This document shows, piece by piece, positions 30,896-37,850 of a stretch of DNA of 37,850 bases (the first letter of the stretch is position 1; the number at the start of each line of letters is the position of its first letter). A program made the position numbers and the translations under genes. The DNA is from Dehalococcoidia bacterium (GTDB lineage Bacteria > Chloroflexota > Dehalococcoidia > Lucifugimonadales > Lucifugimonadaceae). The DNA lies in assembly GCA_026421185.1 (NCBI GenBank), contig JAPKCH010000015.1, positions 1-37,850 of the forward strand. The letters are read 5' to 3'. The notes below the pieces were generated by a model, which worked only from the letters and a program-made list of their open reading frames with translations, made no database searches and had not been told where the DNA came from.

Positions 30896-32875
30896 TTGGC
30901 TAACAGTAAGAAAAAAACAGTTCTGGCAGTAACCGACGGTCTTGGTTTCAGTCGTGGACGTTCGAAGGGTGTAGTTGAAGCTGTGTGGGATCAATTGGCA
31001 CCGAGCGACCGTGAATTACTTGAGTCGTCGGCAGACCGTATTGGACGGGATTCTGTTTGGGCAAAGAATCTTTTGTATCCAGTTAATGTCGAATCTCTGG
31101 AAGCCGATACTCCTACTCGTGAAGCGCTTACTTGGATCAGTGATCTTCAAACATGTCGCAGTTTTTTGTCCGCTGTTGTGATCGACCGGATCGATTCTCT
31201 CGTCGAAAGAATCGCCGATGGGCATCGGTACGTTCCATGGGCATCGAATTCACGTAATTTGTGGAAACTCCGAAACGATAATTTATCTATTCCGACGAGT
31301 GCATCAGGAATTTGGGCTGGGTTTGAAGATCTTGACCCGGTAGTGCAAGGTAACTCTGAAACTGGTCATCAACAGATCGGAAACACCCAGCTTGCACCGC
31401 AACTCTCTCTCGAAATCACCAATTCGATCAACAATGGTGACTTCTTTGAAAACCCGGCGCTGAATGCGACTATTTCAGGTGCGAAAGAGCGAGGAGCTAA
31501 AATCAATTTCTGCTTCCTACTTTCGGGTGTTAGTGGTGCTGACGGGCGTGTTCATAGTGCTTGGAATCATCTTGAGGCCTTTCTTGAATTGGTATTTGAG
31601 CGCCACGGAATTGCCCCTGAGAAGGTTCAAATGCAGGCGATTCTCGATGGGCGGGATTCAGCTCTGAACAGTTCGATTGTTGCGACGAATAACGTGGGAG
31701 ATTTTATTGGCCAGTTAAAGACACTGCTTGGCAAATACAACGCTGAGTCGTCGCTTGCTTGGATTGTCGGCCGTTCTACAGCGATGGATCGTGATTATCG
31801 AGAGGCGGCTGCAAAGATTGATTTTGATTTGATCACTGGTGTTACTGGCGAGCATGCTTCCACTTATGAGGATATTAGATCGATCATTTCTGACACACAT
31901 CATTCAGGCAAAACGGATCAGGATGTACCATCAATAGCGTTGCTACATTCTGACGGATCGGCGCCGGCGATTGCCGCTGGTGATGCGTTCGTTAATCTCA
32001 ATTTCAGGTCGGATCGTCAGCGTTCGAAAATAGCGTTTCTCGCTGGAGCACGCGAGTTCCTTGAATCTGAGGGCTTATCCCGTGGACGGGAATGGGAAGG
32101 TTCGTGGATTGATCACGGCATGGATCTTGATATCTGCGCAATCGCGGAGTATCACCCGATACTTGAGGCGGAACATGGTGTAAGTGTTGCGTTCCACACC
32201 GAACCGCACGTTGAGAATTTTTTAGCTCAGTGGCCACAAACTATTGGATCGGATGAATACACGCTGGTAGCCGAGAGCGTAAAGTCGTCTCATATGGGCT
32301 ACTTCTTCCGCGGTCGGCGTGAAGATCCAGTGCCAGGAGCAACGGAAGCACGATTCATAACACCCTCCCACGGTGATGAGGACGGCGTGACGTCGGACAC
32401 AGATTTCTATTTGTATCCAGATATGCGCGCCAAAGAAGTTACAGCGGATGTGCTGAAGGCGATTGATACTGATAGCTCGTTGCTTATTTGCTGCAATATT
32501 GCAGCCCCGGATATGATCGGGCACTTGCTGCCGGCACGTTACGAGGAAGCCAAAGCTGCTTACAGAGCTGCAGCTGATGCTCTTGTGGAAATGGCGCAAG
32601 CAGCAAAGGCTGCGAATCGATACATGGTGATCACATCTGATCACGGCAATATTGAAGAGGACACTTCGGCTCATTCAGTGAACGATGTGCTTACAACGAT
32701 CGTTCGTCCTGATGGTACTGCATCGGATGTTGCCATCCCTTTTTTCCAAGCGAGGTTATTCGACGTCGCTTCTACTGTTTTGAAGATAATGGGTGCAGAA
32801 GACCTACCGAAAGACACTGCAATGTCAGGTATACCCGATCGTTTCTTGGGCAGACCATTAGTCGCCATCGGCTGA
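30896..32875 (+). CDS. gpmI: 2,3-bisphosphoglycerate-independent phosphoglycerate mutase, long divergent form
   Basis: Interconverts 3- and 2-phosphoglycerate using two Mn ions and a phosphoserine. Metal-site VTDG (D14), catalytic serine S154 in GNSETGH, LDGRDS, GRSTAMDRDYR, NLNFRSDRQR, YFFRGRREDPVPG, DMIGHL and SDHGNIE are all recognisable. 659 residues against about 510 usually: the metal Asp and catalytic Ser are 140 residues apart rather than about 50, so there is an insertion of roughly 90 residues (22-145). SETGH replaces the usual SEVGH. The only sensible start is TTG at 30896, with a weak GAAAG site. The gene ends in TGA. Confidence 0.85.
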   Translation: MANSKKKTVLAVTDGLGFSRGRSKGVVEAVWDQLAPSDRELLESSADRIGRDSVWAKNLLYPVNVESLEADTPTREALTWISDLQTCRSFLSAVVIDRIDSLVERIADGHRYVPWASNSRNLWKLRNDNLSIPTSASGIWAGFEDLDPVVQGNSETGHQQIGNTQLAPQLSLEITNSINNGDFFENPALNATISGAKERGAKINFCFLLSGVSGADGRVHSAWNHLEAFLELVFERHGIAPEKVQMQAILDGRDSALNSSIVATNNVGDFIGQLKTLLGKYNAESSLAWIVGRSTAMDRDYREAAAKIDFDLITGVTGEHASTYEDIRSIISDTHHSGKTDQDVPSIALLHSDGSAPAIAAGDAFVNLNFRSDRQRSKIAFLAGAREFLESEGLSRGREWEGSWIDHGMDLDICAIAEYHPILEAEHGVSVAFHTEPHVENFLAQWPQTIGSDEYTLVAESVKSSHMGYFFRGRREDPVPGATEARFITPSHGDEDGVTSDTDFYLYPDMRAKEVTADVLKAIDTDSSLLICCNIAAPDMIGHLLPARYEEAKAAYRAAADALVEMAQAAKAANRYMVITSDHGNIEEDTSAHSVNDVLTTIVRPDGTASDVAIPFFQARLFDVASTVLKIMGAEDLPKDTAMSGIPDRFLGRPLVAIG

Positions 32876-32951
32876 TGATTCAAGGGGTGTATCAGTTAGA
32901 AGCCTCTCCCTAAGTTGGGTGTGGACTCGCAAGTGACGTGCTAGCCCACTC

Positions 32952-33294
32952 TTGACTGTGTGTCGGAGTGTGTTCGCTTCTGAGGGGATATCGAAACTTG
33001 ATTCTTCGACTTTCCAACCAATTTTTCTCGAACTGATCATGCCCGGTGGTTCCAGTGTCGACTTACACAAAGCAGTCGAGTTGAAGGAACTAAGAACTTC
33101 GGTTTTATTGGTTACATACGCTGGCGAAGGATACGATTCTATGATCAACGTAATCGGAATGATGGGCTATAGATATCAACTATCCACTTGGCGAAATCGT
33201 CTCATTTATCGATTTCACCCTCAACCTAGCATTCTCACCCGGGAGAAGAGATCTAAATCCATCGACCAGCGTAGTGCCTCAGATAACGAACGAT
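32952..33294 (+). pseudogene. Fragment resembling a response-regulator receiver domain
   Basis: The open frame from 32952 encodes FQPIFLELIMPGGSSVDLHK, then VLLVTYAGEG and GYRYQL, which line up with beta-3, beta-4 and beta-5 of a receiver domain (F-x-P-D-L-I-L-L-D-x-M-M-P-G-G-S-G-x-D-L). The phospho-acceptor Asp position is Glu, and the N-terminal acidic pocket is missing. No output domain follows; the frame runs into the tail of the convergent SDR gene. It is best read as a decayed fragment. The bases 32876-32951 show nothing. Confidence 0.33.
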
Positions 33295-34065
33295 CTACCA
33301 GGCGATTTCGCCGCCGTCGATTACGAGTTCGGTTCCGGTGACCCATCCGGCTTCGTCGGAAGCTAGATACAAAATGCCGTAGGCAATGTCAATTGGTAGT
33401 CCAAGTCGCCCCATTGGGGTCATCGCCAAGCGAGCATCACGAATCTCTTTTTGTGAGTGGATATCGAGAGTCATTGGCGTATCGGTAAATCCAGGATGAA
33501 CTGAGTTCACTCGGATGTTGTCGGGTGCGTACTGAACTGCGGCAGCCTTACTGAATGTGCGCGCTGCGCCTTTAGATGCGTGATAAGCGGCTCCAGCGGG
33601 TGAGCCGACGATGCCGAAGATTGACGATACGTTTACGACTGATCCGCCGCCGTTCTTCCTCATGGCTGGTATTGCGGTCTTTGTACCGAGCATGATCGCC
33701 GTTGAGTTCACAGCGAAAACGGTGTTCCAGTTTTCTACAGTCGTATTTTCGACCGTCGCCCTGCCTTTCACGCCTGACATTCCAGCGTTGTTTACGACAA
33801 TGTCGAGTCGGCCCCACTTCGCCATCATTTTGTCGGCGACTTCGATCCAACGACTTTCGTCTGTGACGTTGAACTGACGATACATAGCGACTTCTCCGTT
33901 TTGGTTTAGTTCAGCTTCAAGAGCCTTACCCTTGGCGTCGTCTATATCAGCGATAACGACTTTGGCGCCTTCTTGTACGAAGAGCCGTGAAGTTGCTTCA
34001 CCGATACCTGACGCACCACCGGTAATGATGGCGGTTTTTCCTTCGAGGCGTTTTCCAGATGGCAT
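33295..34065 (-). CDS. Short-chain dehydrogenase/reductase (classical SDR)
   Basis: 256-residue NAD-type oxidoreductase. Cofactor motif TGGASGIG (15-22), D40 at the end of beta-2 (VVIADID), favouring NAD over NADP, NNAG (94-97), catalytic S148, Y161 and K165 (YHASK), and PG/T motif HPGFTDTPM. The Shine-Dalgarno AAGGA precedes the ATG by about 9 nt. Substrate is unknown; the neighbouring broken enolase-superfamily gene and MFS carrier suggest it belongs to a sugar- or organic-acid catabolic set. Confidence 0.92.
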   Translation of the reverse strand: MPSGKRLEGKTAIITGGASGIGEATSRLFVQEGAKVVIADIDDAKGKALEAELNQNGEVAMYRQFNVTDESRWIEVADKMMAKWGRLDIVVNNAGMSGVKGRATVENTTVENWNTVFAVNSTAIMLGTKTAIPAMRKNGGGSVVNVSSIFGIVGSPAGAAYHASKGAARTFSKAAAVQYAPDNIRVNSVHPGFTDTPMTLDIHSQKEIRDARLAMTPMGRLGLPIDIAYGILYLASDEAGWVTGTELVIDGGEIAW

Positions 34066-34137
34066 TATTTTTTCCTTCCCACTTAGATGAGTTGACTAAT
34101 AAATCCATTTCCCCTGAGGAAAAGGTTACAAAGTCAG

Positions 34138-34666
34138 CTAACCAATCAAATTGTTGTTTAGAGAGTCAGGGATAATTTCTAGTCCGAGGCCGGGTCGATC
34201 GGCGAATGGCTTCCATGTGCCGTCGTCGCCGTAGGGTGGCACTTCTGTCCACCACACGTGTTGGCTGTGCTCGTCGGCACCAAAAACTTCGATCACTTTC
34301 AGATTTGGTGTCGCCATTGCACAGTGTAAGTGAACGAGTGAGACAGCGTGAGGAGCGACAGGAAGGTTGAAAGCGTCAGCCATTGCAGCCACTTTAATCC
34401 ATTCGGTGATGCAGGTGACTCGGTGAACATCGAGCTGAACAATATCCACTGATCCAGCCATTAGTAGATCCCTGAAGCCGTACTTGGTGTATTCGTGCTC
34501 GCCCGTCGCTGCGGGAGACGAACGCGTGACCTTCGATACCGATATCAGTCTGAACTCGCAGCACTCCCTGCTTAGTAGTGCCGCCAAGGTCGGCTCGTTC
34601 GTCTTGTAAACGTACGGAAGGCGTGCGTCGCTCGATTACATCGATGGTGATGTCAGTGATTTTCAT
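34138..34666 (-). pseudogene. Broken enolase-superfamily gene (internal deletion plus frameshift)
   Basis: The start ATG 34666 gives about 50 residues of a normal capping-domain N-terminus (MKITDITIDVIERRTPSVRL, then TDIGIEGHAFVSR). The sequence then jumps, in another frame, to the C-terminal barrel end (AATGEHEYTKYGFRDLL, VDIVQLDVHRV, APHAVSLVHLH, and PGLGLEI). About 200 residues of the barrel, including the catalytic Lys and two metal ligands, are missing at a junction near 34510. Intact relatives are about 370-400 residues. It cannot be a working enzyme. Confidence 0.8.
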
Positions 34667-34693
34667 TTGAGTACCGCCGGTGTTATTTCTGAC

Positions 34694-34728
34694 TCGGTCT
34701 GAAGTTAGTCGCATATAAATCAGACCGA
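34694..34728. repeat. 9-bp inverted repeat upstream of the broken enolase gene
   Basis: TCGGTCTGA (34694-34702) and TCAGACCGA (34720-34728) are perfect complements with a 17-nt spacer containing CATATAAA. On the minus strand this places a TATATG hexamer between the arms about 50 nt before the pseudogene start, the layout of an operator over a promoter. Confidence 0.45.
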
Positions 34729-34883
34729 CACATTACGCCCGTTGGTGATAAATGGGTATATCTGAGATTCGTAATTTACTTCATGACTGAGCATTTTTTG
34801 CGATGCACTAGGGCAAGAATGGTCGTAGGCTCAACGTTCTATAAATCTCGTACGTAGTAACGAAGTACATATTTAATCTGTAA

Positions 34884-36158
34884 ATGACAACCACCAACTC
34901 AGAAAACCCTAAAGGGAAAGTCGGGCGCGTGTTCTACGGCTGGTGGGTAGCTTTAGCCGGTGCTATGAACATGATCGTGAGTTCAGGCCCCACGTTTCAG
35001 GCAGCGAGCACATTGTTCCGCGCCATTGAAGACGAGTTCGGATGGTCACGCGCCGTTGTCACAGGTGTTGCCTCGTTCGGTCGATTCGGCGGAGCGATGC
35101 TTGGGCCTCTCGAGGGCTGGCTGACCGATAAATTCGGTACAGGAAAAATGGTCTTGATCGGATTCACGATCGGTGGCTTTGGGCTAATTGGGTATTCCCA
35201 ACTACAAGGACCCATTCAGTACTACGTCTTATATTTCACACTCTCCATGGGATTCTCGATTGGTGGATTTGTACCTTCGATGTCGGCGGTAAATGCATGG
35301 ATGCCCCACAAGCGTGCAACTGCAATGGCGATTGTTATAGGCGGTTCGAGTCTGGGTGGAGTTTTCGTCCCGCTAATCGTCTGGGGGATAAACAATTACG
35401 GCTGGCGTGAAACTACATTCGTAATCGGTTTGATCACCCTTTTAGCAGGACCACCGATCGCCTATGTTGCGGGTAAAAGAGCACCTGAATATGGCGAACT
35501 CATGGCTCAGGTTACCAAGACTAAATCTGATGATTCTAAACCTCTAACGCAGTACGACTTCACTGGTAAAGAGGCGTTAAGAACCCGAGCTTTTTGGTCG
35601 ATTTCTATCAGCCACACGCTCACAAATCTTTCAGTAGGTGCTATTTCCGCGCACATTTACTTCCCGCTTACAGACGAAAATGCCGTAAATCTTTCCGACG
35701 CCAGCGCAGCGACCATTCTGCCGATTATGGCATTCGCTTCGTTCAGTTTCCAAATGGTCGGCGGCTTCGTTGGTGATCGAATCAACAAACGGTCGATTTT
35801 GCCAGTCCTAATCCTGTTACAGGGATCAGCGCTGGTAGTTTTAGCACATGCTGAAAATTACCATACCGCCGTGCTATTTGCGCTAATGTGGGGCATTGGG
35901 TTCGGCGCTCGTACTCCGATGCTCCATGCCATGCGTGGCGACTATTTCGGGCGAAAGCACTTCGGAGTGATTCTCGGAATGTCGGCTTTCCCGATGGGAC
36001 TTGGAATGATGGCGGCGCCGGTGATCGTCGGTCGTGTCTACGACAACACCGGTACGTATGTAACTTCATTCCAAACGCTCGCTGCCTTCTGCGCGATCGC
36101 CGCAGTGACGATTCTGTTTGCAAGCAAGCCATCCATCCCAACGAAACGCGAGCGGTAA
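34884..36158 (+). CDS. MFS transporter, oxalate/formate antiporter or monocarboxylate-carrier like
   Basis: 424 residues, 12 predicted membrane segments. The N-terminus has the YGWWVALAG start and FGWSRA segment typical of the OFA/MCT-like MFS group, motif A-like GWLTDKFGTGKMVLIG, and a second-half GFVGDRINKRSILP. Such proteins carry small carboxylates. A soluble central loop (APEYGELMAQ to TGKEALRTRA) joins the halves. TTTAAT (34872-34877) lies 6 nt before the ATG and there is no ribosome site, so a leaderless message is possible. Placed beside an SDR and a broken enolase-superfamily gene, consistent with uptake of an organic or sugar acid. Confidence 0.87.
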   Translation: MTTTNSENPKGKVGRVFYGWWVALAGAMNMIVSSGPTFQAASTLFRAIEDEFGWSRAVVTGVASFGRFGGAMLGPLEGWLTDKFGTGKMVLIGFTIGGFGLIGYSQLQGPIQYYVLYFTLSMGFSIGGFVPSMSAVNAWMPHKRATAMAIVIGGSSLGGVFVPLIVWGINNYGWRETTFVIGLITLLAGPPIAYVAGKRAPEYGELMAQVTKTKSDDSKPLTQYDFTGKEALRTRAFWSISISHTLTNLSVGAISAHIYFPLTDENAVNLSDASAATILPIMAFASFSFQMVGGFVGDRINKRSILPVLILLQGSALVVLAHAENYHTAVLFALMWGIGFGARTPMLHAMRGDYFGRKHFGVILGMSAFPMGLGMMAAPVIVGRVYDNTGTYVTSFQTLAAFCAIAAVTILFASKPSIPTKRER

Positions 36159-36181
36159 CGCTCTAGTCGCATCTTCCTTCG

Positions 36182-36209
36182 ATCAAGTCGCATCAATCAA
36201 GTCGCATCA
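36182..36209 (+). repeat. Two perfect tandem copies of a 14-bp unit
   Basis: ATCAAGTCGCATCA is repeated head to tail (36182-36195, 36196-36209), 24 bp after the MFS stop. A partial AGTCGCATC precedes it. Purpose unknown; probably a slippage product. Confidence 0.7.
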
Positions 36210-36934
36210 AATGAATCAAGGTGCTGTAGGTGAACTCCGAGCCGTTTTTCCTTTGACAGGGCAGCACCCTTTATTTTTTGAGCCGGACTCTGGCAAACGC
36301 AAAAACAAATTCACACAAGTCATATGAGAAGTCAGGTTCTGCGGGTTAGGATTCGTATTCCTGATAATTGGTCGCAAATACAAATCGATCTAGCGAGCTG
36401 TTGACATTGGAATTATTTAATATTGCCTAGCGTACCTGTTAGTTTCATCTCCATGGACAATAACGGTGGAGGTAATAAGTTCGATAATCCGCTCGATTCG
36501 AGTTTCTCGGCGTGTCTAGATTTACGATCCAGATAGCCGCGGGTGTGGCGGGTCTTACAGGTTCAGGGCTGATGACTATTCCGGTATTAGCGGTTCTTGT
36601 TGCATTACAGGGAGTGTTCTCACCTACTGGATACAAGCCTTACGTTGTAGTCGCACTGCCCAGCAGAGTTCTTTTCTTATCGAAGTATTTTTTCGTTGGT
36701 AGCGATAGCGTAGGCATTGCTTGTATGGAAGATCATCAGTGCGGTGATAGGCGCTATCATCGCTGGTGTAACACTTGCGAAGTGGCCTGCTGGGCAATGA
36801 GCTCCTGGTAGACCGCTTACGACTAAGTAAGCCATTTCATGGTTTCACCAGTAGAATTAAGTGGTTTGAGTCATTTAAGACTCGCCGGGCTGACCTGCCA
36901 ACTAGACCCTCAATATATTCCAAAGATTTACTAA
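36210..36934. other. Gene-poor stretch with a possible membrane-protein remnant
   Basis: No convincing complete gene. A plus-strand frame at 36512-36811 begins with a hydrophobic, glycine-rich segment (IQIAAGVAGLTGSGLMTIPV) like a transporter helix, then loses membrane character (ACMEDHQCGDRRYHRWCN). A neighbouring frame near 36722-36800 carries another hydrophobic run (KIISAVIGAIIAGVTLAKW). This looks like a frameshifted, decayed membrane protein; a dicarboxylate/amino acid:cation symporter is only a guess. Small inverted repeats occur at 36815-36832 (GCTTAC/GTAAGC) and 36868-36883 (GAGTC/GACTC), and TATATT at 36915-36920 may be the fhs -10. Confidence 0.35.
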
Positions 36935-37850
36935 TGCGACCAATTGCTGATCTCGCTATTGAAATGGGCCTCGACCCTTCCGTACTTGAGCCTTACGGAC
37001 ACGATAAAGCCAAGATTCCACTCGATGCGTTCCCTGACGTTACCAACAAGGCAAAATTGATCGTTGTGACGGCTATTACTCCAACGCCTGCTGGCGAGGG
37101 TAAGTCGACTACAGCTGTTGGACTTACTCAGGGACTTGCGAAAATAGGCAAGAAGCCAGTTTTGACGATTAGGCAACCGGCGCTTGGACCTGTTTTTGGT
37201 CACAAGGGTGGGGGTACTGGCGGTGGTAAATCGACTGTTCAGCCAGCCGTTGATATTAATCTTCATTTCACTGGCGATTTTCACGCAATTGAATCGGCAC
37301 ATAATCTGCTGGCGGCTATGGTCGACAACGCTGTGTACCGGAACGCAATTTCTGATTTCGACGCAACAGGAATAACCTGGCGACGCGTTACTGACGCTGA
37401 GGACCGTGCACTTCGCACGATCATGACTGGTGCGGGTGGTAAGTTAAATGGGCCTGTTCGTGAGGCTGGATTCGACATTAATGCTGCTTCAGAGATCATG
37501 GCGATCTGCGCTTTGGCGAGTTCGTATAAGGATCTACGTGAACGCATTGGCGACATAGTAGTCGGTTGGAAAAAAGACGGTACGACGCCGGTTACAGCTC
37601 GTGAGATCAAGGGCATCGGCTCGATCATGGCCCTGCTTAGGGATGCCATCAAGCCAAACCTTGCCCAGACCGCTGAAGGTCAGCCAACCATCGTCCACAT
37701 GGGTCCGTTTGGAAACATTGCACACGGTTGTTCTTCTATCATCGCCGACAAACTTGCGGTGAACTGCGGCGAATATGTAATTACTGAAGCCGGTTTCGGT
37801 GCTGACCTTGGCTTTGAAAAGTTCATGGATATCAAGGTTCGCCAAGGTAG
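36935..37850 (+). CDS. fhs: Formate-tetrahydrofolate ligase, 3' end beyond the window
   Basis: ATP-dependent synthesis of 10-formyl-THF from formate and THF. The first 305 residues (of about 550) are present. The P-loop TPAGEGKSTT (51-60) is in the family-specific context VTAITPTPAGEGKST, followed by RQPALGPVFGHKGGGTGGG, DINLHFTGDFHAIESAHNLL and HMGPFGNIAHGCSS, all diagnostic. ATG 36935 begins at the usual point; the ribosome site is weak (AAAGA). No stop occurs before 37850. Together with folD (8857-9765) it links formate to the methylene-THF pool. Confidence 0.96.

Noticed and set aside
32858-33148. Minus-strand 96-residue frame between the mutase and SDR genes
   Set aside because: No recognisable motif; the plus-strand frame over the same bases matches a receiver domain better.
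36401-36426. TTGACA followed by TAATAT as a promoter
   Set aside because: The spacer is 11 bp (14 bp for TATTGC), too short for a sigma-70 promoter.
1-37850. CRISPR arrays, rRNA, tRNA genes, insertion sequences, prophage
   Set aside because: I looked in all intergenic gaps and saw no repeat-spacer array, transposase, terminal repeats, integrase or structural RNA other than the T-box and the SECIS-like hairpin.

Overview
The window is about 38 kb of densely packed bacterial chromosome at moderate GC. It is mostly housekeeping genes, with an accessory stretch of transporters and sugar- or acid-catabolism genes towards the right end. The gene mix suggests a marine Chloroflexota of the SAR202/Dehalococcoidia type. 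The pointers are an LprG-type lipoprotein paired with a P55-type exporter, a long ThyX-like protein, a T-box on valS, a fused NnrD/NnrE, and enolase-superfamily, SDR and MFS genes. This assignment is inference; no rRNA is present to settle it. TGA is a normal stop here (acpS and the phosphoglycerate mutase both end in TGA).

Layout. 1-2.1 kb (+): truncated LppX/LprAFG lipoprotein and a 14-TM MFS exporter. 2.1-8.8 kb (-): pyruvate dehydrogenase-type E1 alpha, E1 beta and E2, with the ribosome-assembly GTPase rsgA inserted between E1 beta and E2, then a ThyX-like protein. 8.9-9.8 kb (-): folD. 9.9-15.1 kb (+): acpS, nnrDE, coaX, coaBC (acyl-carrier and coenzyme A metabolism plus NAD(P)H repair), a small unknown gene and an RraA-like aldolase, ending at a strong bidirectional terminator. 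15.2-25.5 kb (-): crotonase-family gene, prs, secA, a PolX-family protein, an unknown gene, then valS behind a T-box riboswitch. 25.8-26.5 kb (-): two short genes that ordinary gene calling misses, a probable selenoprotein and a 36-residue zinc ribbon. 26.7-32.9 kb: ispH and an enolase-superfamily gene (+), a DHA3-type MFS transporter (-), a DUF192 lipoprotein and an independent phosphoglycerate mutase (+). 32.9-36.9 kb: accessory region with a receiver-domain fragment, an SDR, a broken enolase-superfamily gene, an MFS carboxylate-type transporter and decayed sequence. The window ends inside fhs (formate-tetrahydrofolate ligase).

The most interesting item is at 26111-26458 (-). It is an ArsC/Spx-family gene with one in-frame TGA exactly where the first cysteine of the redox CxxC motif belongs (U-S-T-C). 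A hairpin with a G-U loop lies 19 nt downstream, as expected for a bacterial SECIS element. A second strong observation is a PolX protein whose three polymerase metal-binding aspartates are replaced (N, N, S) while its PHP phosphoesterase site is intact. Other points are a full T-box leader on valS, several apparently leaderless genes, and a promoter embedded in a perfect palindrome ahead of the E2 gene.
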